64,000 nucleotides of DNA from Lachnospiraceae bacterium (GTDB lineage: Bacteria; Bacillota; Clostridia; Lachnospirales; Lachnospiraceae). Where the stretch lies: positions 1 to 64,000 of the forward strand of contig CAJTEM010000003.1 of NCBI GenBank assembly GCA_910575255.1, given 5' to 3'. The notes beneath the pieces are model-generated. The model ran no database searches. It was not told the DNA's origin and saw only the letters and a list, made by a program, of their open reading frames with translations. How positions within the stretch are numbered: the stretch's first letter is position 1; every line of letters begins with the position of its first letter. The position numbers and the translations under genes are program-made. Of this stretch, positions 63,346 to 64,000 are shown piece after piece.

Positions 63346-63549
63346 TCAGGCGCAATCACTGACATACTCTTTTGCGCACTGAATAAGCATCCATTCCATA
63401 TAAGGAAGTCTGCTCCCGGTTTTGGCTCTGTATTCCTCGTCTGCTCTGCACTCCGGGCAGATAAATATCCGGCCTCCCTCCATGCTGGGTGTAAAATATG
63501 CCAAATATGCAATCATGGCAAAATCATTTTCCTTTTCAATGGCGTCCAT
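63346..63549 (-). CDS. Small ORF, possible cysteine-pair protein
   Basis: A 67-aa frame with FICPECRADEEYRAKTG, a Cys-x-x-Cys pair, and a helical C-terminus, followed 47 bases later by a terminator on the same strand. No strong ribosome binding site is seen, so it may be a fragment of a larger gene. No family recognised. Confidence 0.4.
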   Translation of the reverse strand: MDAIEKENDFAMIAYLAYFTPSMEGGRIFICPECRADEEYRAKTGSRLPYMEWMLIQCAKEYVSDCA

Positions 63550-63554
63550 AAGGG

Positions 63555-63673
63555 CTGCTGCTGGCGGAGAGGATTTCCAGATTCTGTCGGAAGAAGGAGC
63601 AAGGGAGTGGGCAGAGAAAAAACTGTCTGCTGAGGAATACTGTAAAATATTTGGTGAACCAGAAGAAGGGTAG
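63555..63673 (+). pseudogene. Possible C-terminal remnant of a mobile-element gene
   Basis: The plus frame ends with SEEGAREWAEKKLSAEEYCKIFGEPEEG, cited in part: REWAEKKLSAEEY and KIFGEPEE read like a real protein end. There is no start codon with a ribosome binding site, and it overlaps no neighbour gene that would explain it. Such ends occur in accessory proteins of clostridial conjugative elements; that is a resemblance only. Confidence 0.35.
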
Positions 63674-63782
63674 AAATTTCTATTGGCTCGCCCTATCGCA
63701 AAATTGCTCCTGGCTTTGCTTATCGGGAAATGAATTTCCCTATTGACTTCAACCTGACAAAATGCTACTATGGAATTGTAAT

Positions 63783-63810
63783 AAAAAGGGCGGCGATGTA
63801 GCTGCCGCCC
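63783..63810 (-). terminator. Rho-independent terminator of the gene at the right edge
   Basis: GGGCGGC (63788-63794) pairs with GCCGCCC (63804-63810); on the minus strand TTTTTATT follows. It lies just after the stop codon at 63817. Confidence 0.9.
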
Positions 63811-63816
63811 ACGAGA

Positions 63817-63999
63817 TTAACGATTGCTTACGCAATCGCCACTCGACCCATCAGATGCCGCCAAGCCTGCTGATGGGTCTTTTTCTGTCTCTGCCTTATC
63901 CCGCTTTATGTAAGGTTTACACTTCTGGACTAATGAAACCAGCCCGTTAAGGCCGCCCACAATGCCCGCAAAGATACTCACAACACGGCTCAGGACTTC
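63817..63999 (-). CDS. Partial gene running off the right edge
   Basis: The last 60 residues of a minus-strand frame enter from beyond position 64000. It reads a hydrophobic, glycine-containing helix (RVVSIFAGIVGGLNGLVSLV) followed by a Lys/Glu-rich tail and ends at TAA 63817, followed by a terminator. It may be a small membrane protein. No family recognised; the start is outside the window. Confidence 0.55.
   Translation of the reverse strand, partial: EVLSRVVSIFAGIVGGLNGLVSLVQKCKPYIKRDKAETEKDPSAGLAASDGSSGDCVSNR
63845..63885 (+). terminator. Plus-strand terminator-like hairpin
   Basis: GACCCATCAG (63845-63854) pairs with CTGATGGGTC (63870-63879), followed by TTTTTCTGT. It lies inside the end of the partial minus-strand gene and opposes it. 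Confidence 0.6.
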
Positions 64000-64000
64000 T

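Overview
The window looks like a chromosomal segment from a Lachnospiraceae-type clostridium (Firmicutes). Supporting signs are the clostridial r-protein order (rpsJ to rplQ with secY-adk-map-KOW-infA), an L17 with a lineage-type internal insertion, AGGAGG-type ribosome binding sites, glucan/choline-binding-like cell-wall repeats, class B sortases and FctA-type pilins. No CRISPR array, tRNA, rRNA or intact transposase was seen.

Layout. 0.4-4.6 kb: an L,D-transpeptidase, then a bioY-bioD-bioA operon whose promoter -35 box lies inside a BirA-type operator. 4.7-9.8 kb: ktrB-type K+ channel gene, a small membrane protein, kdpD and kdpE, with no kdpFABC. 9.8-13.7 kb: uxuB-uxuA (hexuronate catabolism) with a divergent AraC-type regulator. 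13.9-14.3 kb: an AT-rich orphan zinc-ribbon gene. 14.3-31.8 kb: the complete S10-spc-alpha ribosomal protein cluster, all on the minus strand, with two strong promoters that share an upstream motif, long leaders and several unusually long, hairpin-rich intercistronic spacers. 32-38 kb: a cell-wall-binding-repeat protein, a YybS-like membrane protein, an rRNA-type methyltransferase, a single-pass membrane protein, a GNAT enzyme and a cyclophilin. 38-41 kb: two alpha/beta-hydrolases followed by an ATP-grasp protein. 41-52 kb: a CaCA antiporter, an AGCS symporter, a zinc-dependent phospholipase-C-like protein, an XRE regulator, a secreted metallo-beta-lactamase-fold protein, a BCCT transporter, a CcdA-TlpA fusion, LarE and an Rpn/YhgA-like nuclease.

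52.7-63 kb is the most distinctive region: an eight-gene minus-strand locus that looks like a clostridial counterpart of the streptococcal FCT pilus island. Transcription order is a conserved-looking unknown (157 aa), a 1536-aa serine/glycine-rich surface protein, a 97-aa coiled-coil protein, a SipA-like signal peptidase homologue with Asp and Gly in place of the catalytic Ser and Lys, a two-domain FctA-type pilin, a class B sortase, a small LPQTG pilin and a second class B sortase. The polymerised-type subunits end in TPTG signals and the small one in LPQTG, suggesting a division of labour between pilus polymerisation and wall anchoring.

Intergenic space carries an undescribed-looking family of palindromic elements, at least seven partial or full copies, one flanked by 9-bp direct repeats. 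A separate 159-bp IS630-type MITE is inserted exactly at the TA of a TAG stop codon. The right edge (63.3-64 kb) holds small ORFs, opposed terminators and a gene running off the end, possibly remnants of a mobile element.
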